Of a DNA stretch of 64,000 nt, positions 12,196 through 24,238 are shown piece after piece. Under the pieces are notes generated by a model. That model made no database searches. It was not told where the DNA came from and saw only the letters and a program-made list of their open reading frames with translations. The stretch is from NCBI GenBank assembly GCA_036365515.1, contig CM070874.1, positions 169,567,297-169,631,296 of the forward strand, given 5' to 3'. Positions within the stretch are counted from its first letter, which is position 1. Each line of letters starts with the position of its first letter. Source of the stretch: Torymus aiolomorphi. Its lineage: Eukaryota; Arthropoda; Insecta; Hymenoptera; Torymidae. Made by a program: the position numbers and the translations under genes.

Positions 12196-12725
12196 TTGTG
12201 TGTCGCCAAACGCTCCGTGTCGGCACGATACAGCATCATGATCCCGCCCCTGAATGCATGCGAGAACTGGGACAAGTTATTGCCACTCACACAACACTCG
12301 TATAACACGACAGTACATGAAGGATTAGGTTACAGCCCGCACGAAGTTGTATTCAGCGACCGAGCCCACACCCCTTCCAGTTTTCCTGCACGAGAGGAAC
12401 TTATAACCTATAGTGAATAGTTAGTTGACGCTACACAATCGCTAGCACATCTGAGAACATTAGCGGCCGTGAACTCAGCCCAAGCAAAATATAAATCCAA
12501 ATTCTATTACGACCAGAAACAAAACACGCAACACTTCCGCAAAGAGGAAATGGTATACCTCATTAAAAAATCCAGAGACAGCAAAATGGACCGGTAGTAC
12601 GTAGGCCCGTGCGAAATCATCGAAATCAATTACAATACACACAACGCCAAAATACAAAAGGGGGACCAAACGCGAACCGTACACCTCAATCTCCAAAAAG
12701 AAGTTACGAACCACCTAAAAGAATA
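12196..12725 (+). pseudogene. Ty3/gypsy integrase: late core and C-terminal domain
   Basis: The frame at 12196-12420 gives 'NACENWDKLLPLTQHSYNTTVHEGLGYSPHE', typical of the end of the gypsy integrase core. After one stop, the same frame at 12420-12725 gives the C-terminal domain with 'YYDQKQN', 'VYLIKKSRDSKMD', 'YVGPCEIIEINYNTHNAKI' and 'RTVHLN'. An in-frame stop replaces a codon near 12597. Confidence 0.85.
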
Positions 12726-12920
12726 GAGAATCACGAGCTTTCAATAAACGAGTAAATAAAGCTTCAGGAGAGATGGTAGACCACGAAAATTTACCGAAGC
12801 CCCTCAGACGACATCAGCGCATATTATATACGTTCCTAGAACAAGAATGAAAATTTTCTCGCGGCCCCTCAGACGCCGTATGTGTAAGGGTCGATATCTC
12901 GTATGTTGGAATCGACAGAC

Positions 12921-13320
12921 CGTCGGCTGGGAGGAGAAAAGTACCATCTCGTTATTTCGGTAAGAAAAGTACCATCTCGTTATTTCGATAAGAAAAGTAC
13001 CATCTCGTTATTTCGGTAAGAAAAGTACCATCTCGTTATTTCGGTAAGAAAAGTACCATCTCGTTATTTCGGTAAGAAAAGTACCATCTCGTTATTTCGG
13101 TAAGAAAAGTACCATCTCGTTATTTCGGTAAGAAAAGTACGATCCCGTTATTTCGCTAAGAAAAGTACCATCTCGTTATTTCGCAAAGAAAAGTACCATC
13201 TCGGTGGAGCGCTAAGAAAAGTGCCAACTCGCGGTTTGTTTTTTGATAGACGTTTTAGTTGAGAACCGCTGTAGAGTTTGGAAAGTCTGTTTCCGATTTC
13301 TTTTACTATATAAATATAAA
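12921..13320 (+). repeat. Left inverted end with eleven 28-bp repeats
   Basis: Starting at about 12935 there are eleven tandem units of 28 bp with core GTACCATCTCGTTATTTCGG. Unit 8 carries a 'gtacgatcccg' variant, unit 10 ends in 'ggtggagcg' and unit 11 is divergent. A unique segment (about 13230-13320) completes the inverted repeat. Ordered repeats at both ends of a DNA transposon commonly act as transposase-binding sites; that role is inferred here. Confidence 0.9.
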
Positions 13321-13457
13321 TATAATTTGAACACATAGAATTTTTATTTGAAGCATGAATAAAATCAATATTTAAAATTTTATAAACAAAATAATAGATT
13401 TATTTTTTGACTTATTTATATGTTACATTTAACGACTCTGAAATATATATATATTTA

Positions 13458-16400
13458 TTAATTAATCAAATTAAGATAAAAATCATGATACTGATTCGGT
13501 ATTAGATTTTTCTTCATTAGCATACGAAAATCGTTCGCTTTTTCCTTATCAATAGGCAGTTTTGAGGCATAACACCTAATTAATAATTTTTCTTCATTAA
13601 ATTTTACAGATGAAATGTTCACTTCCTTCTTATAATTTAAACAATATTTAATTGTTTTATCGGGCTTAATTTCAATTTCCGATATAGTAGAGACAGGGAT
13701 TTTTTTCCAAAACCTTTTGTCGCACAAGGCTAAAAAATCAAAAATTTCATCTTGCGATATTTCGTTCACCACATACTTTGGCTCTTCAGATTTTGCTGTT
13801 CTAATAATATTACACCATTCTTCTTGGCTGAAAATGGGAAGTTGCCTTTCAGACGCTCTTTCTATAACTGAATGGACAGAGTCTCCACTGGATTGGGTGT
13901 GCCCTTTGACCAAATATCTAAATAAAGATAATGAGAAAAGTATGCTATCAATATACGTTTAAAATATCCAGTGTATAATAAAACCACAGTTGTAAAAAAT
14001 GCTTTATTTAAAAAAATGTTTAAGACTTTATGGTATAAGGATTTAAAAACGCCGCGCCACCCATCGATTCAAATATGCCGCTCATAGAGTCACGACATAA
14101 GTTCTTTGTAATAATTAATAAGTAGTTAATTATTTAATAAACTCCAAGTTAAGTTATTTTTCGAGTTAGAGCTTCAACGCTTAATTGAGCAACGAATTCC
14201 ACGTTCCAGTTGGTCAAACCGGCGACCATTGTAGAAACGCCTTTCTACTCCTAGACCCCGACTTGGGTCGTAACAATACATATTATACGCGCGGTCTGTA
14301 ATGGAATGGCAGTAGTGGCAGTCCATTTACTTCGTTTAAGATTGTAAATATCTATTGTCACGCGAAAAATTATAAAGTGTATAAAGTGTATTATAATAAT
14401 TGTAGAAGCAGGGACAACAAGAGGACCCACCAACGAAGAAAAAAAAACATAATAAAATTAAGGGACCACAATAGAGAAACATAACCTACAAGATCACGGA
14501 TGGGCCATAGTTCAGCTGTTGAAGAACGTTTTTGTGTTATCGTTTTATGAGTATATTTGTATATATATTTAAGTTATAAAGTAATAGTATTTAATAAGTA
14601 TTAAACTTTAGTTTTGTATCATTTAGTTATATGAGTTAATTTTTATTTCTTTATATGCCTAAAAGTTTATTTTTGCCAAGAGTATTGTAGTTTAAAATTT
14701 TTTAATACAGCTATATTTACATTTGCCATAATAATTTTTGCCTCTGATACAAACCTTTTAAATTTCTAGTCATCAACGAGTGTCAAAGTTTTTGTTCAAC
14801 CATTCATGGATTGGATAGGTGTGAAAAATACCTGGCTCTAAAATGTATCATCGGTTTCATCTATTCAAATGTCAAATTGTGAAAGAGAATCGACTCACAA
14901 TGTAGAAATTCACAGGTAACTCCAAATAGAGCTTTACGTCTAATAATGAAATTTTTAAACTACCTAGTAGCTAATGAAATTTGAATTTTATCTATGAGAA
15001 TAAAAATAATATCTTATATCTCAAAACTAATGTAAAATAAACAGACTTCAATCTAAGAAAGGAATTACGATACTTGTATTTTCTGTTGTAGTCATTGGTC
15101 TTACAAAATTTTAAACAATTATAGACTTTCATGATCAGAATGAACAAGTTTAAGCTTCTTTATTATCAAAGTATTTCTGGTTTATTATAATATCAGATTA
15201 TTATGATCTTTTAGTGAACAACTGTATATATTATTATAAAGTAAATTATTCAATGATGTAGTTTTAAATTTTAACTATGAAGAAACTATAAAGACAGTGA
15301 CCTAAATTTAAATTATTAATTTAATTATATATATCCAAAACAAAAATATTAAAGTTTACAATTTTTTCCTTTTATAAAGATTTAAGAGATTTGATAAATA
15401 GGTTTAGCCGTAAAATAATTATGTCTTCGATTTTTAAATTCTTATAATTTCTGTTCACTTAAACCATTTCCAAAAATATAATTTGTTATTTCATCAAGGC
15501 ACATTATTAAATATATATCTAAAACAAAAATATTATAGTTTATAATTTTTTCCTTTTATAAAGGTTTAAGAGATTTTATAAATAGGTTTAGCCGTAAAAT
15601 AATTACGTATTTGATTTTTAAATTCTTATAATTTCTGTTCACTTAAATCATTTGCAAAAATTTATTTTGTTATTTCATCAAGGCACATTATTTACTTTAT
15701 TATGTGGTTTTCAGATTTAAATTGTCAAGTTCTAAGTCCAACCAAAAGATGATCACTGATACTGGCACAAGGGTGAGTGATGACCATGTGCAGATAGAAA
15801 ACAATGAATACGTTACAGATCATCGCAACAACTGATAATGTTTAAGTGATATCTCTTTTTTTATTCATTTAATAAATTTACTTCATATGATTTGAAAAGT
15901 TATGTTATTAATTTTTGATAAGTAGACTGAATCTATTTTATCTTTCTTTCAGGTGAAAGTGTACTGACTCAACAATTTTTTTTAAATATAGAACCAAATT
16001 TTTTCAGCGAGGACTGCTGCTCGGGAGAGCCTTATACATTCACCATGGTAAAAATTGTAACACCTCAAATTCACCTCAAATGTTTTAAGCGTTTCTTATG
16101 TGATCAAGTTTATAAAGATTGTTGTTTATTGATTACAAGGTCTTTTATTTTTTCGTGAAGGCGAAAGTATATGACTCTTGAATACTGCGAGCGAGCTTTA
16201 AATGTAAAAACGAAGTTTTCATATGGCCGAATCCATCTCAAATCAGACAGCCCGCGTATGCCTATTTCACCTATCATGTTGAAATAAAAATATTTATGTT
16301 CTACTCGAAAAAATATTTTACACGTGTTTTTTTATTTTTTTGTTTCATCAAAATTTCATGCGTTCAGCGATACCGAAAAATTCCGAGAAAATTCTTTCAT

Positions 16401-19400
16401 TGAGAAAAAAAATTTTCAATGTGATTTTCAGACTGCTATTGTTTCAGCAGTTTTTCAAGCTTTTAAACGTGTAACACATAATTTCACTCAGTTTTGAGCC
16501 CTCTTTAACGGCCTTAATGTCATTTTCAAAAAAAAATAAATCCACGAGCTATGCACTTTTTACTGAAAAATTCATTTTTTAGAGAAGTGCCTTTTTCTCG
16601 AAAACCCCATGTTTTTTTTGCACAATTTTTGTTGTCGTGATAGAGGACGGTAATGCCTAGCTAGACGTATTTGTGAGATTCGGTACTTTTTTCCTGGGAT
16701 AGCGATCACTAATGAGATAACACACAAACAAATTTTTCACGCTTAACGCTTATATATAGTCAATGATATTAGAGTCAATGTAAAGGTATTTATCTTTGTG
16801 CGTATGTAATATACATGTACGTGCGCCTACTTATAGGAGTATATGTACTAGTACATTTGTCCGCTAGATGGATATGGTTTGACTTAACATTTACAAAGAA
16901 AAGTTCGGTTTCTGCTATATATCACACATCTCGTCTTATTTAAAACCATCATCTTTTGGAAAATTATTACATATTTACACCTTATCAACTCAACTACGAT
17001 GTCTCAATATTACTCAACAGAGAGAATCAAATGTGCAGACTTTTTAGACAAACACAAACAAATTATTTACAAATCTAGTTCCGTACGTTTAAAACAACTT
17101 GAGAATCTTGCTCATCCATTGAAGCACCTCTATCCTCATTTACCTTTGACACCTTCTACATATCTGTGTCAACATTGTTACAATCGTGCTTTAGAATTGG
17201 TGAGTAGTACTGACAATGAATTTATAACGGATAATGAAGTTACCGATAACGTAGTTGATAGAGATGAAGATTTTTTACCAAGTACTCCAGAACGCATTGA
17301 AGAATTTAATAATGAAATAAGTACATCTTTCTTAGGTTCTGTATCGCCTCTTAAAAGAAAAAATCTTATACATGAAAAATCAATTGAAAATTACGTAACA
17401 AAGAAGAAAAAAAAATACTTTCAACATTGTCTAATACCCTTGATGTGAAGTTGAACAATGTTTATGACGTTTCTATAACAGCAAATGAATCAACTGTATG
17501 CCATTGTACAGAATGGATACAAAATCTTGGTCTAGCCTTGCAAAAGTGTTCTACGGTATCAGAAAAAATAAAAATTCTGACTTTGCTACCTTCATCCTTT
17601 ACAAAACATGAAATTTTATCTTTATTTCCAGAAATAACAATGTATATGATCAACAAATCGAGAAATCTTGTTAAAGAAAAAGGAATTTATTCAGAACCAG
17701 ATGCATATTCAGGCTATCCGATTGATGAAAACATGGAAAAAATTGTTATGGAATATTATTTAAATGATGATTTTAATTGTTCAAGACAAAGTCCTAATAA
17801 ATGTGACGTTGTTACAATTAAAGTTAACAATAAAAAAGAGAAAAAAGTTAAGCGTTTTCTTACTCGAAGTTTAAAAGAGACGTATAAAGTATTTAAAAAT
17901 GATTATCCAGAATTGAGAATTGGAAAATCGAAATTTTATAGTTTGCGACCAAAGTATGTCTTACTTAGCCCCATCAAAGAAGTTTGTCTCTGTATCTATT
18001 GCGCAAATTATGATTTATTTCTTACGAGCTTAATTAATTTTAGAGGGAGTAACGTCACAGAGTTGGATGAAAGTCGGTCACAAATAATAAATGCAACAAT
18101 GTGTTCTGAGCCATCTGATTTATGTTATTTACAAGAATGTAAACTATGTCCAGGGATTAAGGGAGTTACGTTTCATGTTTTAAAACTGCAAGATGTAGAA
18201 GGCACAGAAGAAATTACATATGCTTTGTGGGATAATGGAAACCTAATTAAAAAGACACTATCAATTTCTGCTTTTAAAGATGAACTTTCGGTTTGGACCA
18301 TGAGGGTTAGTACTCACATGTATGTAAAAAATATACAACGCAAAGCTATAAAAACAGAAAGAGAAAGTGCTAAAAAAGACTCACATCATTTAGTTCTTCA
18401 AATAGACTTCGCTGAAAACTGGGCTGTGATTCATAATAAAGCTGTTCAAGGAAATCATTGGGTTAATGATCAAATTTCTATTTTCACAGCAGTCTCTTAT
18501 CAAGGGGATTCGACACAAAGTTTCGCAGTTATAAGTGATGACCGAAAACATGATTCAGCGTATGCTTTGCTAGCAGTACAAAAAATTATAAAATTCTTGA
18601 AAGAAAATTGTTGTGATTCAATTAAAAAATTACTATCGTATCAGACGGCGCTGCGAGTCACTTTAAAAATCGCTTTCAATTAGATGAACTAAAACGAGCA
18701 CCGTGTGATATAAAATGGTTGTTCTCTGCTACTGGGCACGGCAAAGGAGCTGTAGATGGTGTGGGTGGACTTATAAAGCATTATGCTACTTCGCATAATC
18801 TTCGAGAGCCCCTTGAAGAAGCTATTCAAAACGCAAATGATTTTGCAATACATGTTCAAAAATATACTGATGCTATTAAAATAATACATTTACAAGATGC
18901 TGAAATAGAACAATTCAGAAAAGAAAAAAATATTGATTGGCTTACAACTCCAAAGTATCCTGGAATTCAAAAACTCATATATGGGTTAAAAAAACATGTG
19001 ACGATAAAATACATTGTTTGACAGCAAAGACCGCTGATCGTCCGCTTACTGAATTAAGAACAATGAAGCAGAAAAACAAAGCTAGTAAAATAGGTATACA
19101 AATGAAAAAAAGGTATAAAAATAAAAAATCAAAAAGACGCAAATAACAAATAAATACATAGTTATGTGTACCTGTATATTACATACACACAAAGACAAAT
19201 ACCTTTACATTGACTCTAATATCATTGACTATATATAAGCATTAGGCGTGAAAAATTTGTTTGTGTGTTATCTCATTAGTGATCGCTATCCCAGGGAAAA
19301 AGTACCGAATCTCACAAATACGTCTAGCTAGGCATTACCGTCCTCTATCACGACAACAAAAATTGTGCAAAAAAAACATGGGGTTTTCGAGAAAAAGGCA

Positions 19401-22400
19401 CTTCCCTAAAAAATGTATTTTTCAGTAAAAAGTGCATAGCTCGTGGATTTTTTATTTTTTTTGAAAATGACATTAAGGCCGTTAAAGAGGGCTCAAAACT
19501 GAGTGAAATTGTGTGTTACACGTTTAAAAGCTCGAAAAACTGCTGAAACAATAGCAGTCTGAAAATCACATTGAAAATTTTTTTTCTCAATGAAAGAATT
19601 TTCTCGGAATTTTTCGGCATCGCTGAACGCATGAAATTTTGATGAAACAAAAAAATAAAAAAACACGTGTAAAATATTTTTTCGAGTAGAACATAAATAT
19701 TTTTATTTCAACATGATAGGTGAAATAGGCATACGCGGGCTGTCTGATTTGAGATGGATTCGGCCATATAGACTGCAGGAAGAGTTAGCGTGGTGAGAAA
19801 AGTGAGGTACACATGGACCCCCAGTCCTGCTAGTGAATAAATAGTTGTAAGATATTTTTTACCTATGCGAAATCGTGACTCCTAACGAAATTGCAGCCTT
19901 TGTGTACATCGTATATAAAATTTGGTTTTTATTTTGGCCGCCACAGTTGTCACTGCAGAACCGAAAATCTAGTGTACCCTGTCTACTCTTATTGAAAATG
20001 TACTTCCACAAACAACTGCATATTTCGTTCGCCCCTCTCTTAGCCGTAGTCTCGTTCCATAAGAAACACTCGGCTTCTTTGCTGTTGAGGTCGAATACGG
20101 TAAAGTTGTAGATGGACAGTTTTCTCTTATAGTAAAAAGACGAAATCTCGCCATGAGGAGCGTTCAAAACCTTCTGGAGATCATAAGAAGCACATAAAAT
20201 TTGTGATTCGCTCTGCGCTTCCTCTTTGTCATTACGGACTTTATCGCGTATCTCATTTTTATTTTTTAAATGTAAATCATGTGGCACTTGATGTAATGAC
20301 CATTGCTGCTGAGCATCTGAAAAAAGGAAACCTCAATTTATATAAGATAAGGCAAAATGATTAAACATACAATATAAATAAAGAATAGTCAATTAGAAAA
20401 CTATTGAGATCACAAATAAAACCTTTGTGAACTTTTTATAAGATTTACACATTTAAAGTTTTTAAAATCATTTATGTTCGATTGCTTATTAGTTCTATGA
20501 TTTCTTAACGTTAAATAATCAATATTCTAAATAATTAAATTTAAAAAAAAAATCAAAATTTTGCAAACAATTTGTTTATTTCAAATTTTAATTTGAAACA
20601 CATAGTGACAAAATAAATTAGCGATTTAAATTTTTAATATTTACTTACTTGGAAGAGAATAGTATGCGGCACAGTCATCACATTGATCTTTTTTTGGGTG
20701 GTGAAAAAATAAATTGAACTCATTGTTAAAAACATATCTATATCTATATTCTGATGCTGTGTTAACTTCTTCGCCCTTACTTTTCATCCACATCTTATAG
20801 AGCTGGTACATTTTAGTAATAGTCAATTTTTCATTGAGATATTCTCGTGTAGTATTGCTCCTACAGTAATGTGACTCTTTTTTCGGAAAGGATTGTATGT
20901 GATCTCGAATCAATGTTAATGCAACATCGGAAATCTTTTGCCTTTTTTTCGAATTTTTTCCTCGCATGTCACCTCCAATTATTTGTCCAGCTTGGGAATT
21001 TTTCTTTTTTGAATTGATAGTGTTTAAAGGTGTGCGTGATATTCCTGATAAAAAGTGCAAGTATACGATAAGTGGCAAAGAATTAATACACATTACAAAA
21101 CCACAATACAAAATAAAGATGCTCTTACCGAAAGTATTCAGGAACATCTTACGACAAACTTTAACTTCCTGTCCTGAAGCAACAAGAAAGTATTCTTTTG
21201 AACCGTTCTTATTGGTATCGGTATTAGGCTGCTCATTTGTATCTGTCTGAATCTTGGTTTTCGTTAATCTGTCTAGATACAGCCATTGTCGCGGGCGATC
21301 TTTAAGTAGCCAAAATTCTTTAAAATGAATTTTGCGATCCGCAAGCGTAATTCTATCTGGGCATTTATAGCGACAACCTCCGCAAGTTAGTCCAATTTTC
21401 TTTTTTTGATAGGACAGCCATTTCTAGAAGTACCAGATGTACCACTGTTCACAGCTTCTTTATAAGTATTACATTTCCAATTATGGGGTTCTCGTTTACG
21501 TTTGCGGGTACGAACTTTTCCCGAAACATTGAGAGACTCTAGATAGTAATAATCGTAATAAAACATTATGATTTAAGTCTTTCTTAAAAATTATTTCATT
21601 CACAATTCTTTATCAATAACTTTGATACTTGAATTTACCTTCACTGTCATTGGATAGTGCAAACTGTGTATTTTCATCTTCTCCTGATTCCTCTGGTGGT
21701 ATGTGATTAAAGCTTAGGTTTGAATCTACTTCAGTATCAGCATCGAAGTTACTAAAAGAATCACTATCATATTCGTCATTTAAATCAGATGATTTCAAAG
21801 CTCTCAATGGAATTCCTGTTGGATTTAGCTTCAGGTTTGAATCTATAAAATAACAATTTTTTGTCATCAATCAAAATACTTTATTAATTTCTTAAAAATC
21901 ATTAACTATAACTATTTGTTAAATCATTAACTAACTAATAACGTAGAACTAGAAAGAGTATGATCTAATAATATTTGTGTTAAAATTTCAAGATTAACGT
22001 TATAAAATATGTTTATGTTATTTATTAAAAACACGTGTTCAGAGATTATTAATAAATTACAATAGTTTAGTGAAAAGTATCTCGTATATTTTTTAAGTAA
22101 ATTTGACTACTAAAAAAAATGACAAAATTGACAGTTAATAATCGTAATAAACATTATGGTTCAAGTCTTTCATAAAAATTACTTCACTCAAAATTCTTTA
22201 TCAATAACTTTTATATTTGAATTTACCTTGACTGTCATTGGATATAGACTGCGTATTTTGATTCTCTCCTGATTCCTCCAGTGGTATGCGATTACAGTTT
22301 AAGTTTGAACCTACTTCAGTATCAGCATCGAAATTACTAAAAGAATCACTATCATATTGGTTATTCAAATCATCTAAAGCTCTCGATGGAATTCCAGTTT

Positions 22401-23760
22401 GATTTAGCATCAGGTTTGAATCTGTAAAATCAAAATTCTTACTATAATATGAAATAATAAAAAAAGATTATTAGTAGCACATTTTTACAATAATAAAAAT
22501 TATAGAATTTATCAGTAAATTATACATTGAAATACATGAAAATCTTATAACAGATTGCATAATTAATTTATGGATTTAATTATTCTAAGTCGGCTGGTGA
22601 TATGTCATTAACTGAACTAATAGATTAGTCATCTAGAAACAGAACATGCATATATATACAAACTTACTTTGACGGTTATAGTCTATTGAATCGTATGAGG
22701 TGAGATGTTTTTGAGAAATTTCAAATTGAAAATTCAAAGAAATACTTTTTAGATAATCTATAAAATATAAATGTAATTTAAAACATTAATATACAAAGAA
22801 AAATCATATAAGCATTGTTTTTTTAAAATAAATTTGAATTACCTAAGTAATCTGAAAAATTTGCATGTGTAAATTGTTTGCGAGCATTAGGATTTGACTT
22901 ATCACATTCATTAAAAAATGCATTAGATTGCAATTTACTTGAAGAATTGAATTGCCATGGATCTGAAGAATCCTCGCTTCTAACTCCAGAGAATTGCTGA
23001 ACATCTGTTTTTGGTAAATTTTCATGAGACCCTTTAAGTAGGAAATAGAAATTAATAACTTTTCTTATTATTTCAAACTAATTGACTAAAAAATATGAAT
23101 ATGAATAATATTTAACTTACTTGAGACCGGACAACTTTTTAATTCTATAAAGGTCTTAGGAGAATCTGAAGTCGTATTATGAAAATTAAAGCTGTCCTTC
23201 GAATCTGTTTTATAATAAAAATGAGAAAATATGTCTTTTGAAAAAAATGAATTGTTATAATTTTTTCCAACAAAAAGGTCAACTGTTTACCTTGTTCTAA
23301 AAATGGGTTTATCTCTTTTACACTCTCTAGTTGATGAGTATCCTCAAACCAATCAAACTTCAAATCTATTATTTTAGAAAAATTTTATGAAAATATATAT
23401 TTAAAATAATGAGAAATAAATACGATGAAATTTACGACTATTATTAACTTGAAATAAATTAATCTGTACGCTATTAGTACATATAGTACATATAAAAAAT
23501 ATATCATTACAGAATGTACAAAGAAAAATTATTAAGAAAAAGTAAAAATTTTATATTAATCCAACGCTTTTGTTATAAGTGTGAATGAATTTAACGTAAC
23601 ACGAGAATAATAGGTATATTATATATAAACCGTGTAGAAAATCGCGCATTTCGAGTATGATTTAGAAATGAATGCTACTTAATCGGATATTAAGTAGCAT
23701 CTATGTCATCACACAATGCATTTTCATAATAAAAATAAAGAAATACTTAACTTCATCCAT
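13458..23760 (-). CDS. Multi-exon transposase-like protein (SDNCGGQNKN / GHTQ family), about 850 codons
   Basis: Minus-strand exons inferred from GT-AG sites and frame: ATG at 23760-23752, then 23357-23291, 23204-23121, 23031-22843, 22757-22668, 22421-22227, 21842-21639, 21538-21129, 21044-20649, 20316-19863, 13917-13458. The upstream exons join in phase 1 and the last join is phase 2. The first five to six exons encode an acidic Ser/Asp/Asn-rich N-terminus. Next come a basic 'RTRKRKREPHNWK' patch and a 'CGGCRYKC' motif, then 'HHPKKDQCDDC', 'YNFTVFDL', 'FLWNETTAKRGANEI', 'FCSDNCGGQNKN', and in the last exon 'YLVKGHTQSSGDSVHSVIER'. This motif series belongs to a widespread, poorly characterised animal family. 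A catalytic role for the D/DN/D residues is inference. One frame break lies in a T7 tract at 21401-21407 (plus strand). A poly(A) signal candidate is at 13404-13399. It is the only gene native to the 13.7-kb element. Confidence 0.75.
13918..16224. other. AT-rich intron sequence, left of the nested transposon
   Basis: Part of the last intron (13918-19862) of the minus-strand gene. No supported coding sequence. It holds a 185-bp tandem duplication (15334-15700). A plus-strand frame with an acceptor-like 'tggttttcag' before 15716, ending at a stop near 15835, is too short to call. Confidence 0.5.
15334..15700. repeat. 185-bp tandem duplication
   Basis: Two copies starting at 15334 and 15519 share 'aaaacaaaaatatta', 'ttttttccttttataaag', 'taggtttagccgtaaaata' and 'atttcatcaaggcacatta', with scattered substitutions. 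Confidence 0.85.
16225..16820 (+). repeat. Left inverted end of the nested transposon
   Basis: About 596 bp, matching the reverse complement of 19168-19765 with few differences; both carry 'gtcgtgatagaggacgg' and 'aatgcctagctagacgt'. The gene promoter must lie here or in 16821-16998, because the ATG is at 16999. Confidence 0.9.
16999..19146 (+). CDS. Transposase-like protein with DFAEN / SDGA..FKN / GHGKGAVDG motifs
   Basis: ATG at 16999 begins a frame with two N-terminal CxxC-like pairs ('CQHCYN' at about 17168) and an acidic stretch. Downstream (17427-18683) are a 'KVNNKKEKKVKRFLTRSL' region, 'CLCIYC' and 'CKLCPG' Cys pairs, and 'LQIDFAENWAV' followed by 'GNHWVNDQISIFTAV' and 'SFAVISDDRKHD'. 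A third block (18650-19021) gives 'SDGAASHFKNRF' and 'ATGHGKGAVDGVGGLIK'. A basic tail reads in another frame to 19146. The acidic residues of DFAEN, SDGA and VDG are plausible RNase H-fold catalytic residues (inference). Frame changes fall in A-runs at 17407-17415 (A9), 18625-18630 (A6) and possibly 18988-18994 (A7). The full protein would be roughly 700 residues. The family is common in animals but lacks a name I can assert; Sola is one possibility. Confidence 0.75.
19168..19765 (-). repeat. Right inverted end of the nested transposon
   Basis: Inverted copy of 16225-16820. It begins just after the transposase stop region and ends at GGATTCGGCC followed by ATAT. Confidence 0.9.
21639..22421 (-). 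repeat. Tandem exon duplication inside the transposase-like gene
   Basis: Exons 22421-22227 and 21842-21639 are near copies. Both begin with a 'ttttatag/ttttacag' acceptor followed by 'attcaaacctgakgctaaat', share the 'YDSDSFSNFDADTEV' core, and end at a 'gtaaattcaa' donor. The downstream intron flanks are also alike ('aattctttatcaataactt'). The repeat spacing is about 585 bp. Both exons keep phase 1-1, so either can be used or skipped without a frameshift. Confidence 0.85.
23672..23700. repeat. Perfect 12-bp inverted repeat with 5-nt loop
   Basis: Arms 'atgctacttaat' (23672-23683) and 'attaagtagcat' (23689-23700) around 'cggat', within the inferred first intron of the minus-strand gene. Function unknown. 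Confidence 0.8.
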
Positions 23761-24187
23761 TGTACTACGCCTAGTGTGTATGTGCTAAACCTGCATAATT
23801 ATTTCAAAGAATTACACTATTAAACGCGTGAAAATTTCAAAAAAGGCGGTGAAGAGGTAAGGCACTCAGTACGGTGGTTTTGCTGCGTATGGCGCGCGCG
23901 CGGATTTCGATCTGTGTCTACCCCCCCTTCAACTACTGTCACAGTAGTCGCAGTCGCAGCGGATTCCGAGAAATAGCTTTCGACTCCAAAACATTGAAAA
24001 CCTCTGCTAAAGCGGAGCTTTAAAAATTTCGGAGTTGGACGGGGGGGGGGGGTGATTTCTTTACTAAATAAGACTCCTCTCATCTATTTCATTAAAATAT
24101 AGGTTCTAAGAATGTTGGAATTATTTATTGGAATATTTTAAAAGAGTAAATTATATAGTACATAAGTAATATATGCAATAAATTACA

Positions 24188-24238
<51 letters not shown>

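Larger units (their letters stand above)
6396..12920 (+). mobile_element. Errantivirus-like Ty3/gypsy LTR retrotransposon relic (pol region)
   Basis: Plus-strand pol pieces occur in the order expected for Ty3/gypsy: RT (6430-7147), RNase H (7138-7916), a long spacer, the integrase zinc-binding domain (11690-11987) and the integrase C-terminal domain (12196-12725). The element carries three insertions (8303-8992, 11518-11666, 12049-12173) and is cut at its 3' side by the 13.7-kb transposon starting at 12921. The RNase H to integrase spacer is much longer than usual. Neither gag nor clear LTRs are found. An env relic of the same general class lies at 34.1-35.4 kb and could be the displaced 3' part of the same provirus, which is inference only. 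Multiple stops and frameshifts make it inactive. Confidence 0.75.
16225..19765 (+). mobile_element. 3.5-kb nested DNA transposon with ~600-bp inverted ends
   Basis: Inverted ends at 16225-16820 and 19168-19765 start GGCCGAATCCATCTC on each side and are nearly identical over about 600 bp. The flanks are ATAT on both sides (16221-16224, 19766-19769), read as a 4-bp target duplication; because ATAT is palindromic it could instead belong to the ends. It contains one plus-strand transposase-like gene (16999-19146). It lies in the last intron of the large element's gene, so it inserted after that element and need not disrupt it. The long ends and 4-bp duplication would fit Sola-like elements, but I cannot confirm the superfamily. 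Confidence 0.85.

Noticed and set aside
12935..13230. 28-bp direct repeats resembling a CRISPR array
   Set aside because: The units are directly adjacent without unique spacers, are mirrored at the other end of the element, and the context is eukaryotic.
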